A stretch of 64,000 nucleotides of DNA. Source: Candidatus Woesearchaeota archaeon (lineage in GTDB: Archaea > Nanobdellota > Nanobdellia > Woesearchaeales > JACPBO01). Position 1 is the first letter of the stretch. Each line of letters begins with the position of its first letter. The stretch covers positions 442,851-506,850 of the forward strand of contig JAUSCS010000006.1 in assembly GCA_030651135.1 (NCBI GenBank). The letters are read 5' to 3'. The position numbers and the translations under genes are program-made. Below, piece after piece: positions 16,150-24,307 of this stretch. The notes below the pieces were generated by a model that saw only the letters and a program-made list of their open reading frames with translations, ran no database searches and was not told the origin of the DNA.

Positions 16150-17600
16150 AATTCTCCGAAGTGGAAATTATCGTTGGAGTCATCCTCGCAATTATTGTTG
16201 TAGCATTTTTAGTTAATTTTTTTTGGATAAATCCGTCACATAAAGGTTTTTGTGGCGACGGCATATGTTCTGAAGATGAAAAAAATTCTTGCGAATTAGA
16301 CTGTAATTGGTGTGGCGATGGCTATTGTCAAGAAAATGAAGATTGTTCTTCATGTTCAGGAGATTGCGGCAATTGTAAATCAAAAGCATATTGCGGCGAT
16401 GGTCTATGCAACCCCGGTGAGTGTAAGACTGCCTGTTCGAAGGATTGCAAAATTAGTGATTGTGTAGACGGGTTTTGTGATTCAAGAATTGGTGAAAATT
16501 GTAAAACCTCGCCAACAGATTGTTCATGCCCAAAAGGACAAATTTGCAGTTTAAGTGGGCAATGCAGTGGAGGATATTGCGGTAATGGTATATGCGAAAA
16601 TAATGAAGATTGCTCTTGTTCTGATTGCCCATGTGAATCTTCTAAGAAATGTAACCCAAACAATGGAAGAGCTTTAGATAGTAATGGTTGTGCAACTTAT
16701 TGTGGTAATGGAATATGTGAAAAGGAATATAATGAGTCTAAATCGACTTGTTCATTAGATTGTGGATCAGAAGCATTTAAAGAACATGCTGTAGATCCAA
16801 ATACCAATTATCCAATAATCTTTGTACATGGGCATAGCGTTTCAAAAGAAGAAGTATCTACGTTCTCTATTAATGCATTTAAAGATTTCCAAAGTAAATT
16901 GGACTCTGAAAACTTATATATAGATAAAGCAGTAATTTTACCTAATAGCGAAATCTCGGCCTTCGATAAAGGAGAATGGGGGAGATTAGTAGAACCAATA
17001 TCAGTCAGGACTACTTATTACATTGGAAACTTAGACTCCTCTGGAACTTTTATAAGGGCTGATGAATCTGAAAGATCAATAAATGAGTATGGTCAAAGAT
17101 TAGGTCAGGTTGTTGATATTGTTCTGCATCATACAGGTAAGAATAAAGCGATTATAATTGCTCATTCCATGGGAGGTCTAGTTTCTCGTGCATATATAAA
17201 GAGTTATGGTGGTCAAAGTAAAGTTGATAAACTCATAGAAATAGGGAGCCCAAACCATGGAATCTATGGGTGGTTAATCAGTGGTTTGTGTGACAATGTA
17301 CATCCTGGGCAAGAATGTAAAGATATGCAGCATAATAGTTCATTTTTGGATAATTTAAATGCAAATGACGAAACCCCTGGGAGTATAAAATATATGACTC
17401 TTGCAGGTGATTGTTGTTCTACTAATGGAGAGAGGTGGGATGAAACAATTAGAGTTAATAGCGTAAGACTTGAAGGAGCTCAGAATATTATTATAGAGGG
17501 CAATGAAGTTCCTGGTATTTTTGACACTTTTCACGGGACACTGATATCTCCTTCAAAGGTACCGGAGGTTTATACTCATGTTAAAGAATTTATCAAATAA
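16146..17600 (+). CDS. Membrane-anchored Cys-rich repeat protein fused to a lipase-like alpha/beta hydrolase
   Basis: This is a 484-residue protein. A membrane helix at 8-28 is followed by Cys-rich repeats (about 33-205) of the same kind as in the preceding gene, then an alpha/beta hydrolase (about 215-484). The hydrolase has the oxyanion-type IIFVHGHS at about 222-229, the nucleophile elbow AHSMGG near residue 340 and GSPNHG further on. A late His in TFHGTL is a candidate for the catalytic triad. This matches PGAP1/lipase-class esterases that act on lipids or acylated surface molecules. The substrate is unknown. The hydrolase would sit outside the cell on a disulfide-rich stalk. Confidence 0.72.
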   Translation: MKFSEVEIIVGVILAIIVVAFLVNFFWINPSHKGFCGDGICSEDEKNSCELDCNWCGDGYCQENEDCSSCSGDCGNCKSKAYCGDGLCNPGECKTACSKDCKISDCVDGFCDSRIGENCKTSPTDCSCPKGQICSLSGQCSGGYCGNGICENNEDCSCSDCPCESSKKCNPNNGRALDSNGCATYCGNGICEKEYNESKSTCSLDCGSEAFKEHAVDPNTNYPIIFVHGHSVSKEEVSTFSINAFKDFQSKLDSENLYIDKAVILPNSEISAFDKGEWGRLVEPISVRTTYYIGNLDSSGTFIRADESERSINEYGQRLGQVVDIVLHHTGKNKAIIIAHSMGGLVSRAYIKSYGGQSKVDKLIEIGSPNHGIYGWLISGLCDNVHPGQECKDMQHNSSFLDNLNANDETPGSIKYMTLAGDCCSTNGERWDETIRVNSVRLEGAQNIIIEGNEVPGIFDTFHGTLISPSKVPEVYTHVKEFIK

Positions 17601-17670
17601 AAAATCAACACTATGTTGAGTGCAATGCTCATCGCTGCCGAGTTATTTTCCGACATTATAATTTTCCCAG

Positions 17671-18042
17671 CTAAAGCTCGATTTTATCATAGCTATACCC
17701 TGTTTTCAACTCGTCTTCAATAGGTTTGCCAGGATCACCATTATCAATATATTCTTTTCTCTTTCTTTTTATGCCTTTTATGCACATTATCACACCATTC
17801 TCTGTTGGGACATATGCGATTGAATGATCGTACTTTAAAATGCAGTTCTCTTCTCTTAGTCTTTCAGCAAGGTCAGAATCAACTGCATGTACTGCTATTA
17901 TGCCAGTGATCCCCGAACCATTTCTTATCAGAATATGCTCAAAACCAGGCAACACTGAAACTATTGTTCTAGCTCCGTTGTTTAAATTAATCATATCTTT
18001 GCCGTACTTTTCCAACAATTCTTTCAATGCGCCATTTTCCAT
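17671..18042 (-). CDS. Hypothetical 123-aa protein
   Basis: The start is set at ATG 18042 because AAGGAGGT lies 5 bases before it, the strongest ribosome-binding site in the window; the frame extends 21 codons further upstream. The protein begins MENGALKELLEKYGKDMI. It has beta-rich stretches (TIVSVLPGFEHILIRNG, GIIAVHAVD, VIMCIKGI) and a basic/acidic tail. There is no motif I can name and no membrane segment. It stands alone on its strand. Confidence 0.5.
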   Translation of the reverse strand: MENGALKELLEKYGKDMINLNNGARTIVSVLPGFEHILIRNGSGITGIIAVHAVDSDLAERLREENCILKYDHSIAYVPTENGVIMCIKGIKRKRKEYIDNGDPGKPIEDELKTGYSYDKIEL

Positions 18043-18250
18043 TTTTACCTCCTTCTGATTTTTATTTTTTAAAATTTTTAAAGAGAAAAACAAAACCATA
18101 AACAATGATGCAAAGCCCGAAAAACAAGCTGAGCTTTACAATAGCAATACCACTAGCACAAGAATAAAGATCGCATTCTGCATAGTGGTTTTAATGTTCA
18201 TAATGCATGGAAAGAATAGCAGATATTTAAGTTTTTCGTTAATTTAGGCA

Positions 18251-18772
18251 CTAAAAAACTTCCAAATCCTCATAAACCGGTCCTTCTCCTGTTAACGTGC
18301 TTTTTACCAGTTTGAAATTTTTGATTGTAATTTCCTTCGGCTCAATCTTTATCTTGCTGATCAGATCCATAAGCGCCTTTTTATCCTTGACAAACTTAAC
18401 CCTGCAAAGCGTAATATGGGCTATAAAATCTTTTTCTTTTTTGAAAATAGGAGCTAAAGCTTCGTCAATCTTCTGCTGCAGTTCCAGAATCTTATCATCT
18501 GGCTTAAGCCCGACCCAGACAACCCTTATATAGTTTTCATTAGGAAAAACTCCGATTTTATCAAGTTTTGTTGAAAAAGCAGTAAATTTCACACTTCTCA
18601 ATGAACTTTTTATAGAATCAGCATTTTTTTCATCAATCTCGCCGAGAAACTTCAAAGTCAGGTGATACTTTTTGGTCAAGGTGATCTTTGCATTATCGCT
18701 TACGAGTTTACTCTGTATTGCTTTGAAATAATCCTTTAATTCTTCAAGCTCAAGCGCTATGAACAATCTCAT
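18251..18772 (-). CDS. thpR: RNA 2',3'-cyclic phosphodiesterase (LigT/ThpR family)
   Basis: This 173-residue 2H-phosphoesterase has the two signature motifs HLTLKFLG at 37-44 and HITLCRVK near 117. The opening RLFIALELE and the C-terminal LVKSTLTGEGPVYE are typical of the archaeal/bacterial ThpR (LigT) branch. The enzyme opens 2',3'-cyclic phosphates on RNA ends and was first seen as a 2'-5' RNA ligase. Length is normal (about 180). It stands alone on the minus strand, with a T-rich/A-rich gap on both sides. Confidence 0.92.
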   Translation of the reverse strand: MRLFIALELEELKDYFKAIQSKLVSDNAKITLTKKYHLTLKFLGEIDEKNADSIKSSLRSVKFTAFSTKLDKIGVFPNENYIRVVWVGLKPDDKILELQQKIDEALAPIFKKEKDFIAHITLCRVKFVKDKKALMDLISKIKIEPKEITIKNFKLVKSTLTGEGPVYEDLEVF

Positions 18773-18844
18773 AGAACATCAATAAAAATAGAGATATAAA
18801 TAATTAACTAAAAAAATAAGAAAAAACAAAAATTTTACTTATTA

Positions 18845-19180
18845 CTATTCGCCGAAGTTCTCGCTGTCTTCTGTTTCTTCTTCTGTCGCTTCAGAAGCTT
18901 CTTCGCTGGCAGGCTCTTCTGCAGATACAGATCCTTCTGCCTGCGGAGTTCCTTTTCCAACAACTTCAGCAAAGCCAACTTTTCTGAGAACTTTCGTAAC
19001 TTTTATCTTGACTTCGTCGCCTGTTTTAACACCCGGCACGAACAAGACAAAGCCGTTCTTCTTGGCTATGCCGTCGCCTTTCTCGCCGACAGCTTCTATC
19101 TTTACATCCAACTCGTCGCCAACCTTAACTGGCGCAAAACTTCTTTGTGGCCTGTAGCCACCATTATCATTTCCGTACAT
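18845..19180 (-). CDS. TRAM-domain RNA-binding protein with acidic tail
   Basis: This is a 111-residue protein. A short Gly/Arg-containing N-terminus precedes a complete TRAM domain (residues ~18-75: VKVGDELDVKIEAVGEKGDG, NGFVLFVPG and VKIKVTKVL). A low-complexity Glu/Ser/Ala tail (~78-111) follows. Small archaeal TRAM proteins bind RNA and act as RNA chaperones in some species. The acidic tail is unusual compared with the roughly 70-residue single-domain forms. A TATA-rich tract (TTTATTATATTTATT at 19196-19212) stands upstream. Confidence 0.85.
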   Translation of the reverse strand: MYGNDNGGYRPQRSFAPVKVGDELDVKIEAVGEKGDGIAKKNGFVLFVPGVKTGDEVKIKVTKVLRKVGFAEVVGKGTPQAEGSVSAEEPASEEASEATEEETEDSENFGE

Positions 19181-19273
19181 ATTTTTCCACCTATATATTT
19201 ATTATATTTATTTTACACCACTGGTGTAATATACCTGTAAAATGCGCTTTTATTTATAAAGGTATGGGAAAAA

Positions 19274-20263
19274 TCACAGCTTTAACAGCCCAGCAACCTC
19301 TCCGGCAGCATATCCAAAATGCTCTAGAACAAACGCCAAAAAAACATGAAAGGTCAGGTTAATTCTGCCTTTTTTAAGGCAAAGATAAAAGCTGTACAAA
19401 AAAATAAGCGGGAAATAAAGCAAAGGAATTAAAAATAATCCATTTAAAAACCCAAAAAGACTTGCGAGCATTACAGCAATAAAACTTATCGGCAGCAAAT
19501 AAATGAGCTTGAATTCTTTCAGCCTTTTCATCAAAAAGATCCTGCCCTTTCCATAATCATACATGTTCTTCAAAAATTTCATAGGCGTGCTTCTCAGCTT
19601 GTGCCATACAAAGCTGTTCGGCAATACAGCGATCTTATACCCTCTTTTTCTTAATTTAAAATTAACATCATAGTCTTCGCACATATTCCTCAATGCTTCA
19701 TCAAAGCCGCCAACTTCTAGCAATAGTTTTTTGCTGTGCAGCACATTGCAGCAGGGCAGGCTCGGGACAAAAGTTATTTTGCTGAATGTTTTTGCCTGTG
19801 CGCTTCCCAAAGACCCTAAAAAAGAATCAAAGGCAATTCCAGCAGCAGCCATGAAGTTCGGCGCATTTTCAGGCGGAATATTTGCTCCGCCAACAGCAGC
19901 AATATTTTTTCCTTTCAGCTTTTCATAACCATCAACTAGAATTTTAAGCCAATCTTTTGGAACAGTGCAGTCTGCATCTGTAAACGCAACAAGATCATAA
20001 GCCGCATTTCTCACACCAGCATTTCTGGATGAAGCAATAAACCTTTTTGGATTATTTATCAATCTGATTTTTATTTTATTTTCATGCCTTTCGATAAAAT
20101 CCTTAACAATCTCCTTTGTTTTATCAGCCGAATTTCCATCAATAACTAAAATTTCATAATCTTTTTTATTATAATTAAGATTAACAAGAGAATTCAGGCA
20201 GTCTGCGATAGTTCTTTCCTCATTGTATGTTACAACAATTATGCTTGCTTTCAAAACAGCCAC
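19274..20263 (-). CDS. GT2 glycosyltransferase with C-terminal membrane helices
   Basis: This 329-residue protein has a GT-A fold: SIIVVTYNEERTIADCL at the start, ILVIDGNSADKT, a T-D-A-D metal site near residue 96 and an acceptor-side MCEDYDVNFKLRKRGY. About two or three membrane helices occupy 245-295. It would transfer a sugar from a nucleotide donor onto a lipid-linked glycan at the inner face. It is the last gene of a five-gene minus-strand run and overlaps the preceding membrane gene by 13 bases. Confidence 0.85.
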   Translation of the reverse strand: MAVLKASIIVVTYNEERTIADCLNSLVNLNYNKKDYEILVIDGNSADKTKEIVKDFIERHENKIKIRLINNPKRFIASSRNAGVRNAAYDLVAFTDADCTVPKDWLKILVDGYEKLKGKNIAAVGGANIPPENAPNFMAAAGIAFDSFLGSLGSAQAKTFSKITFVPSLPCCNVLHSKKLLLEVGGFDEALRNMCEDYDVNFKLRKRGYKIAVLPNSFVWHKLRSTPMKFLKNMYDYGKGRIFLMKRLKEFKLIYLLPISFIAVMLASLFGFLNGLFLIPLLYFPLIFLYSFYLCLKKGRINLTFHVFLAFVLEHFGYAAGEVAGLLKL

Positions 20264-21516
20264 CCATAAACTTGGTTGAATCTTTTAAAGACCATCTGCA
20301 GCAAATCTTCCTTCAAAATAGACGCATCCTCAGGATAAAGCGAAGCCCCGAAATAAGAGAGCAGCGCATATATGATCAAGAACGCCACGATTATCAAATA
20401 AAAGTTTTTCAGTTTTAATTTTTTCGCAAGCTTTCTGCTTCCGTCATAAAGGCCGTAAGCTGCTAATGGAATAACAAAAGGAAACAGCATAAAGGCGTAT
20501 CTTGGGGAAAACAGGCCGACAACAACAAAAATGAAGATTATTGCTGTAAATTCAATCACGAAATTTTTAAGGTAAAAACCTCTTCTTTCTTTATCCTTGT
20601 CACTGAACAATCCAAAAACAAAAGGAATCCACAAAATATGGAATGTGATGAATGTCCTGAACCCAAACATCCACAATATCGTGCTAAAATTAAACTGGTA
20701 CTGGAGAAAAAAATTGATGTAATTCGGGTATTTGCTTGCTATATGGAGGCTCAATAATTTTCTCCACAAATAAGCCGGGAGAATGGAAATAAAAAATGCA
20801 GCAAGTATTTTCAGGATTTTATTGAAAATTGTCGGTTTAATACCTCGGACTTTAGTCCGACAATTTTCAATTCCGAAAATCGCACGACAAAAATCCCAGA
20901 CTTTAATCTGCGGATTAGTGCGATTTTCGTTATTTGCTTTTTTAACAAAAGAAAAGCCATCTTTAAATAAAATGCTTAAAATAAAATAAACCGGAAGAAT
21001 ATAGTTATGGTCCTTTGCCAATATCGCCAGAGCCATAACAATCCCAATCACAGCATAATCAATAACTCTGCCTTTTTTCAAGCACCATTCTATCACAGCA
21101 ATCCCCAAAAACAAAAAGAAAAACCCAGCTGTTTCAATCAAAGGCCTTCCGCCCCATGCAATCAGCGGCAAAGAGGTTGCAAAGATTATTGCAGAGATGA
21201 ATCCTATATGTTTATTCTTGAAAAAATCCTTGAAAAAAACATAAGCAAGAATTGAGCTTAAGCAATAGAATAAGATGCTCAGCAAAGAATAAGTTATGGA
21301 CATCCCAAAGATCGGCTCGAGAGCAGCAGCAATCAAAGGGACAAGCATCCTTGATGCCCATGGCGAATCAATCACAGCATCTTTGCCCTGCATGAATCTT
21401 GTCGTGTCAAAATAATGGTCAGAATCAGCCAATGGCTGGTTGAAATATATTAAAGACCCGATAACACTCAAAACAATCAAAACAGCATAAATCAGATAAT
21501 CTTTGTTTTTGTTCAT
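20251..21516 (-). CDS. Multi-pass GT-C-like membrane protein containing an in-frame palindromic insert
   Basis: This 421-residue protein has 9-11 membrane helices. It has an early extracytoplasmic loop with acidic/His residues (DSDHYFDTTRFM) and WASRMLVPLIAAAL, as in polyprenyl-sugar-dependent GT-C transferases. The hydrophilic segment at about residues 195-235 (NENRTNPQIKVWDFCRAIFG onward) is encoded by a 108-bp double palindrome (20822-20929) and looks like an insertion between helices. The start overlaps the upstream GT2 gene by ATGA. The exact sugar donor is unknown. Confidence 0.65.
   Translation of the reverse strand: MNKNKDYLIYAVLIVLSVIGSLIYFNQPLADSDHYFDTTRFMQGKDAVIDSPWASRMLVPLIAAALEPIFGMSITYSLLSILFYCLSSILAYVFFKDFFKNKHIGFISAIIFATSLPLIAWGGRPLIETAGFFFLFLGIAVIEWCLKKGRVIDYAVIGIVMALAILAKDHNYILPVYFILSILFKDGFSFVKKANNENRTNPQIKVWDFCRAIFGIENCRTKVRGIKPTIFNKILKILAAFFISILPAYLWRKLLSLHIASKYPNYINFFLQYQFNFSTILWMFGFRTFITFHILWIPFVFGLFSDKDKERRGFYLKNFVIEFTAIIFIFVVVGLFSPRYAFMLFPFVIPLAAYGLYDGSRKLAKKLKLKNFYLIIVAFLIIYALLSYFGASLYPEDASILKEDLLQMVFKRFNQVYGWLF
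20822..20929. repeat. Double palindromic element inside a coding sequence
   Basis: There are two consecutive perfect inverted repeats. TTGAAAATTGTCGG at 20822-20835 pairs with 20857-20870 (14 bp), and CGAAAATCGCAC at 20874-20885 pairs with 20918-20929 (12 bp). The first encloses a smaller CGGAC-TTTA-GTCCG hairpin. The span is 108 bases, a multiple of three. It keeps the reading frame of the 421-aa membrane protein open. Confidence 0.75.
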
Positions 21517-22277
21517 CTTGCTGGCTTTATATCAAATTTTTTGACTGTTTTAATTCCGTATTTGTGCAGCAGATAGCCGTAAAGTGATTTCAGGATATTG
21601 AAGCCATAGCTGAAAATCTTCACATGGCTCTTCTCATCGCCGTAATAGGTTGGAATTGGCCTTTCAGCAATCCTTAGGTTTGCTACCTTAAACTGGATCA
21701 AGATATCAGTATCAAAATGAAAATCATCTGCGCAGAGACGGAATGGAATCTTTTTAAGCGCTGCGCAGCTGTAAAGCCTGAACCCGGAATGATACTCCGA
21801 TAGATTCAAGCCAAGAACCTTGTTTTCGATCCATGTCAGAACTTTATTTCCGATGAACTTCATCAAAGGCATTCCGCCTTTCAGAGGATTGCCTTTCATC
21901 CTTGAGCCGAAAACCATATCTGCTTTGCCTTTCTCCAGCGGCTCCAGCAATAAGGGAATCTTTTCAGGAGCATACTGCGCATCTCCGTGCAGCATTACAA
22001 CAATATCAAAACCTCTGTCTATTGCATACTGATATGCATATTTCTGATTCCCGCCATAGCCCTTGTTTTTTTCATTCTTAAAAATTTTCAGATTGGACAG
22101 ATTTTTTTCTTTTTTATAGCCAACCCCTATAAAATATGTGTTGTCCTGGCTTGCATCATCAACAACAAATATTTCCTTGACCTCTTTTTTTAATTTTTCA
22201 GGAATCCGGTCTATTAAAATTGGCAGCGTTTTTGCAGCATTATATGTTGGAATGAAAATTGCAATCTTCTTCGCCAT
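21513..22277 (-). CDS. GT2 dolichol-phosphate-sugar synthase-like transferase
   Basis: This 254-residue soluble GT-A enzyme has IAIFIPTYNAAKTLPILI at the start, FVVDDASQDNT, the metal site LHGDAQYAPE and FGSRMKGNPLKGGMP. The C-terminal third (YHSGFRLYSC..FDTDILIQ..ERPIPTYYGDE) is typical of the dolichol-phosphate mannosyltransferase-like group that makes polyprenyl-phosphate sugars. There are no membrane helices. It lies between DUF2304 and the GT-C-like gene, with a 4-base overlap to the latter. Confidence 0.85.
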   Translation of the reverse strand: MAKKIAIFIPTYNAAKTLPILIDRIPEKLKKEVKEIFVVDDASQDNTYFIGVGYKKEKNLSNLKIFKNEKNKGYGGNQKYAYQYAIDRGFDIVVMLHGDAQYAPEKIPLLLEPLEKGKADMVFGSRMKGNPLKGGMPLMKFIGNKVLTWIENKVLGLNLSEYHSGFRLYSCAALKKIPFRLCADDFHFDTDILIQFKVANLRIAERPIPTYYGDEKSHVKIFSYGFNILKSLYGYLLHKYGIKTVKKFDIKPAR

Positions 22278-22278
22278 T

Positions 22279-22605
22279 TTATTTTTTCTTCTTTAAAGTA
22301 ATCTCCCTTACAATCTTTGTAACTTCCTGCTCAATGTTCTCTGTTTTCACATAAATTCTGAAAATCAGGTAAAACAGCAGTATTATGCTTATATAAATTG
22401 CAACATCTGTGCCCCTTCCTATCCCCAATAGCCCTGCAAAGATCTTTGTTATATCGGGCATAAAGCCGAAGAAAATGATCACGAGCCATAAAACACCCCA
22501 AAACAGAAATTCCTTCATAGTTATTTCTTTGTCCTTAAACCTCAATATGACCCTGCTGAATGCAAACAATCCAAAAAGTATAATTAAAATTTGCACAATT
22601 TCCAT
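22279..22605 (-). CDS. DUF2304 small membrane protein
   Basis: This 108-residue protein has three membrane helices (about 4-20, 35-52, 66-86) and a Lys-rich end. The pattern ILFGLFAFSRVILRFKD followed by FLFWGVLWLVIIFFG is that of DUF2304, a family nearly always placed beside a polyprenyl-phosphate GT2 enzyme, often as its membrane partner. Here it lies between two GT2 genes (1-4 base gaps), which supports that role. Confidence 0.8.
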   Translation of the reverse strand: MEIVQILIILFGLFAFSRVILRFKDKEITMKEFLFWGVLWLVIIFFGFMPDITKIFAGLLGIGRGTDVAIYISIILLFYLIFRIYVKTENIEQEVTKIVREITLKKKK

Positions 22606-22609
22606 TTTC

Positions 22610-23296
22610 TCACCTCATGAGCTTTTTAACTACTAATTTTAATAAAATCTTGAATGCATTTAAATTGCTTTGCCCTTTTTTTAATGAGTAATCTGTATAA
22701 ATCGCCTTTATCGGCACTTCTTTAAACTTTAGCTTGCGCTTTCCAACTTCGCTGATTATCTCGGAGCTAACCTCCATTCTGCTGCCTTTTATGCTTATCT
22801 TCTCAGCTGCTTTTCTTGAAAACGCCCGTAACCCGGATTGAGAGTCTGTTGTCCATATCCCGAACATAACATATGTTATAAGATTCATGCCCCAATTACC
22901 TATTTTTCTTATAAAAGGCATTCCGTCTGACTTTATCATCAGTCTTGAGCCTATCACAACATCTGCTTTTCCATCAATTATTGGTTTTATCAATTTTTTT
23001 ATGTCAGAGGCAGCATGCTGGCCATCTGCATCAAATGTTACAACAATGTCTGCGTTCTTCATAAGCGCAGCTTTAATGCCCGTTCCAAGAGAGCCGCCAA
23101 GGCCGCGGTTAATGATGTGCTTATATACATCTGCTTTGTGACTTTTGGCAATCTTATATGTGTTGTCCTTGCTGCCATCGTCCACTACAATTATGTCTTC
23201 ATAACCATTCCTGTTGAGATCTGAGATAACATCGCCTATTTTGGCTTCTTCATTATATGCTGGAATGACAATAACCACGCCCCTGTTACGCACCAT
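22610..23296 (-). CDS. GT2 polyprenyl-phosphate glycosyltransferase-like protein
   Basis: This 228-residue soluble GT-A protein opens with VVIVIPAYNEEAKIGDVI, then IIVVDDGSKDNT, the metal site TFDADGQH and VVIGSRLM. The ending SQSGLRAFSRKAAEKI, EVPIKAIYTDYSLKKGQS is typical of small archaeal dolichol-phosphate glucose/mannose synthases. It is the first gene of the minus-strand arm, with a TATA-like GGTTTAAAAATT at 23318-23329 about 25 bases upstream. DUF2304 follows by 4 bases. Confidence 0.87.
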   Translation of the reverse strand: MVRNRGVVIVIPAYNEEAKIGDVISDLNRNGYEDIIVVDDGSKDNTYKIAKSHKADVYKHIINRGLGGSLGTGIKAALMKNADIVVTFDADGQHAASDIKKLIKPIIDGKADVVIGSRLMIKSDGMPFIRKIGNWGMNLITYVMFGIWTTDSQSGLRAFSRKAAEKISIKGSRMEVSSEIISEVGKRKLKFKEVPIKAIYTDYSLKKGQSNLNAFKILLKLVVKKLMR

Positions 23297-23317
23297 ATAC
23301 TTCGTTGAAATAGGGGG

Positions 23318-23361
23318 GTTTAAAAATTTAATGAATTTGGCTTCAGAAAACTTTAAATAAT
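23318..23361. promoter_or_regulatory. Divergent promoters of the glycan locus
   Basis: TATA-like GGTTTAAAAATT (23318-23329, reading left) and CTTTAAATAATATA (23351-23364, reading right) share the 87-base gap between the two arms. Each is near the archaeal spacing to its start, so the arms are probably expressed together. Confidence 0.5.
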
Positions 23362-23383
23362 ATATGCCTATTTTCCATTTAAA

Positions 23384-24307
23384 ATGAAGCTAAGCATGGT
23401 GATACCGGTATACAACGAGGAAAAGAGCATTTTCCCGCTTTATAACAGGCTTAGCGCTGTTTTGTCAAAGTATAAGAATTACGAGATTATCTTTGTCGAT
23501 GACGGTAGCAGAGACCGCACATTTGCAAATATACAGATCCTGCACAAAAAAGACAAGCACGTAAAAGCAATAAAATTCAAAAGGAATTTTGGCCAGACAG
23601 CAGCATTATCTGCTGGCTTTGAGCATGCAAATGGCGATATCATAGTTACAATGGATGGTGATCTTCAAAATGACCCTGAAGACATTCCAAGGCTCATTGA
23701 AAAGATAAATGAAGGCCACGATATGGTAAGCGGATGGCGCCATAAGAGAAAGGATTCATTTGCAAAAAAACTTTCATCTTCTCTGGCCAATATTGCAAGA
23801 AGAATTATGTTGAAGGACAAGATCCATGATTCCGGCTGCGCATTAAAGGCATATAAGAAGGAAAGCATTAAAGATCTCGAAATATACGGCGAAATGCACC
23901 GCTACCTCCCGGCAATTGTTGCAATGAATGGCTACAAAGTAGGCGAAATCAGGGTAAACCATCATCCAAGAAAATTCGGAAAGACAAAATACAGCACAAC
24001 AAGGATATTCAAGGGCCTGCTTGATCTTTTTTACATCAAATTCTGGTCTGATTATTCAACAAGGCCATTGCATTTTTTCGGATTTTTAGGATTATCAGAA
24101 ATTTTTATCGGGCTGCTGCTCGTCATTTACAACTTCATAAAATATAGCACTCACCTTCTTATTGGCCCGACTCTATTGCTGGCAGTGCTCCTTGTAATTA
24201 CCGGCGTGCAGTTCATAGTTTTCGGATTTTTGGCTGAAATTTTAATAAGAACATATTATGGCGCCAACAATGATAAAGGTTACAAAATTGAAAAAACACT
24301 TAAGTAA
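23384..24307 (+). CDS. GT2 glycosyltransferase, ArnC/DPM type with C-terminal membrane helices
   Basis: This is a 307-residue protein. The GT-A domain has LSMVIPVYNEEKSIFPLY, IIFVDDGSRDRT, FGQTAALSAGFEHA and the metal site MDGDLQNDPEDIP, followed by VSGWRHKRKDS. Two membrane helices (about 225-245, 258-285) end it, as in ArnC/GtrB-type enzymes that load sugars on polyprenyl phosphate. It is clearly paralogous to the GT2 at 46865. The methyltransferase frame overlaps its last 50 bases. Confidence 0.88.
   Translation: MKLSMVIPVYNEEKSIFPLYNRLSAVLSKYKNYEIIFVDDGSRDRTFANIQILHKKDKHVKAIKFKRNFGQTAALSAGFEHANGDIIVTMDGDLQNDPEDIPRLIEKINEGHDMVSGWRHKRKDSFAKKLSSSLANIARRIMLKDKIHDSGCALKAYKKESIKDLEIYGEMHRYLPAIVAMNGYKVGEIRVNHHPRKFGKTKYSTTRIFKGLLDLFYIKFWSDYSTRPLHFFGFLGLSEIFIGLLLVIYNFIKYSTHLLIGPTLLLAVLLVITGVQFIVFGFLAEILIRTYYGANNDKGYKIEKTLK

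Noticed and set aside
17606-17625. Terminator hairpin TCAACA-CTA-TGTTGA after the hydrolase gene
   Set aside because: Only 6 bp and not followed by a T-run; archaeal termination does not need such a stem.
18100-18230. Open frame on the minus strand encoding a membrane helix (GIAIVKLSLFFGLCIIVYG)
   Set aside because: No ATG, GTG or suitable TTG before the helix and no ribosome site; the frame is closed just upstream. It could be a decayed gene but cannot be supported.
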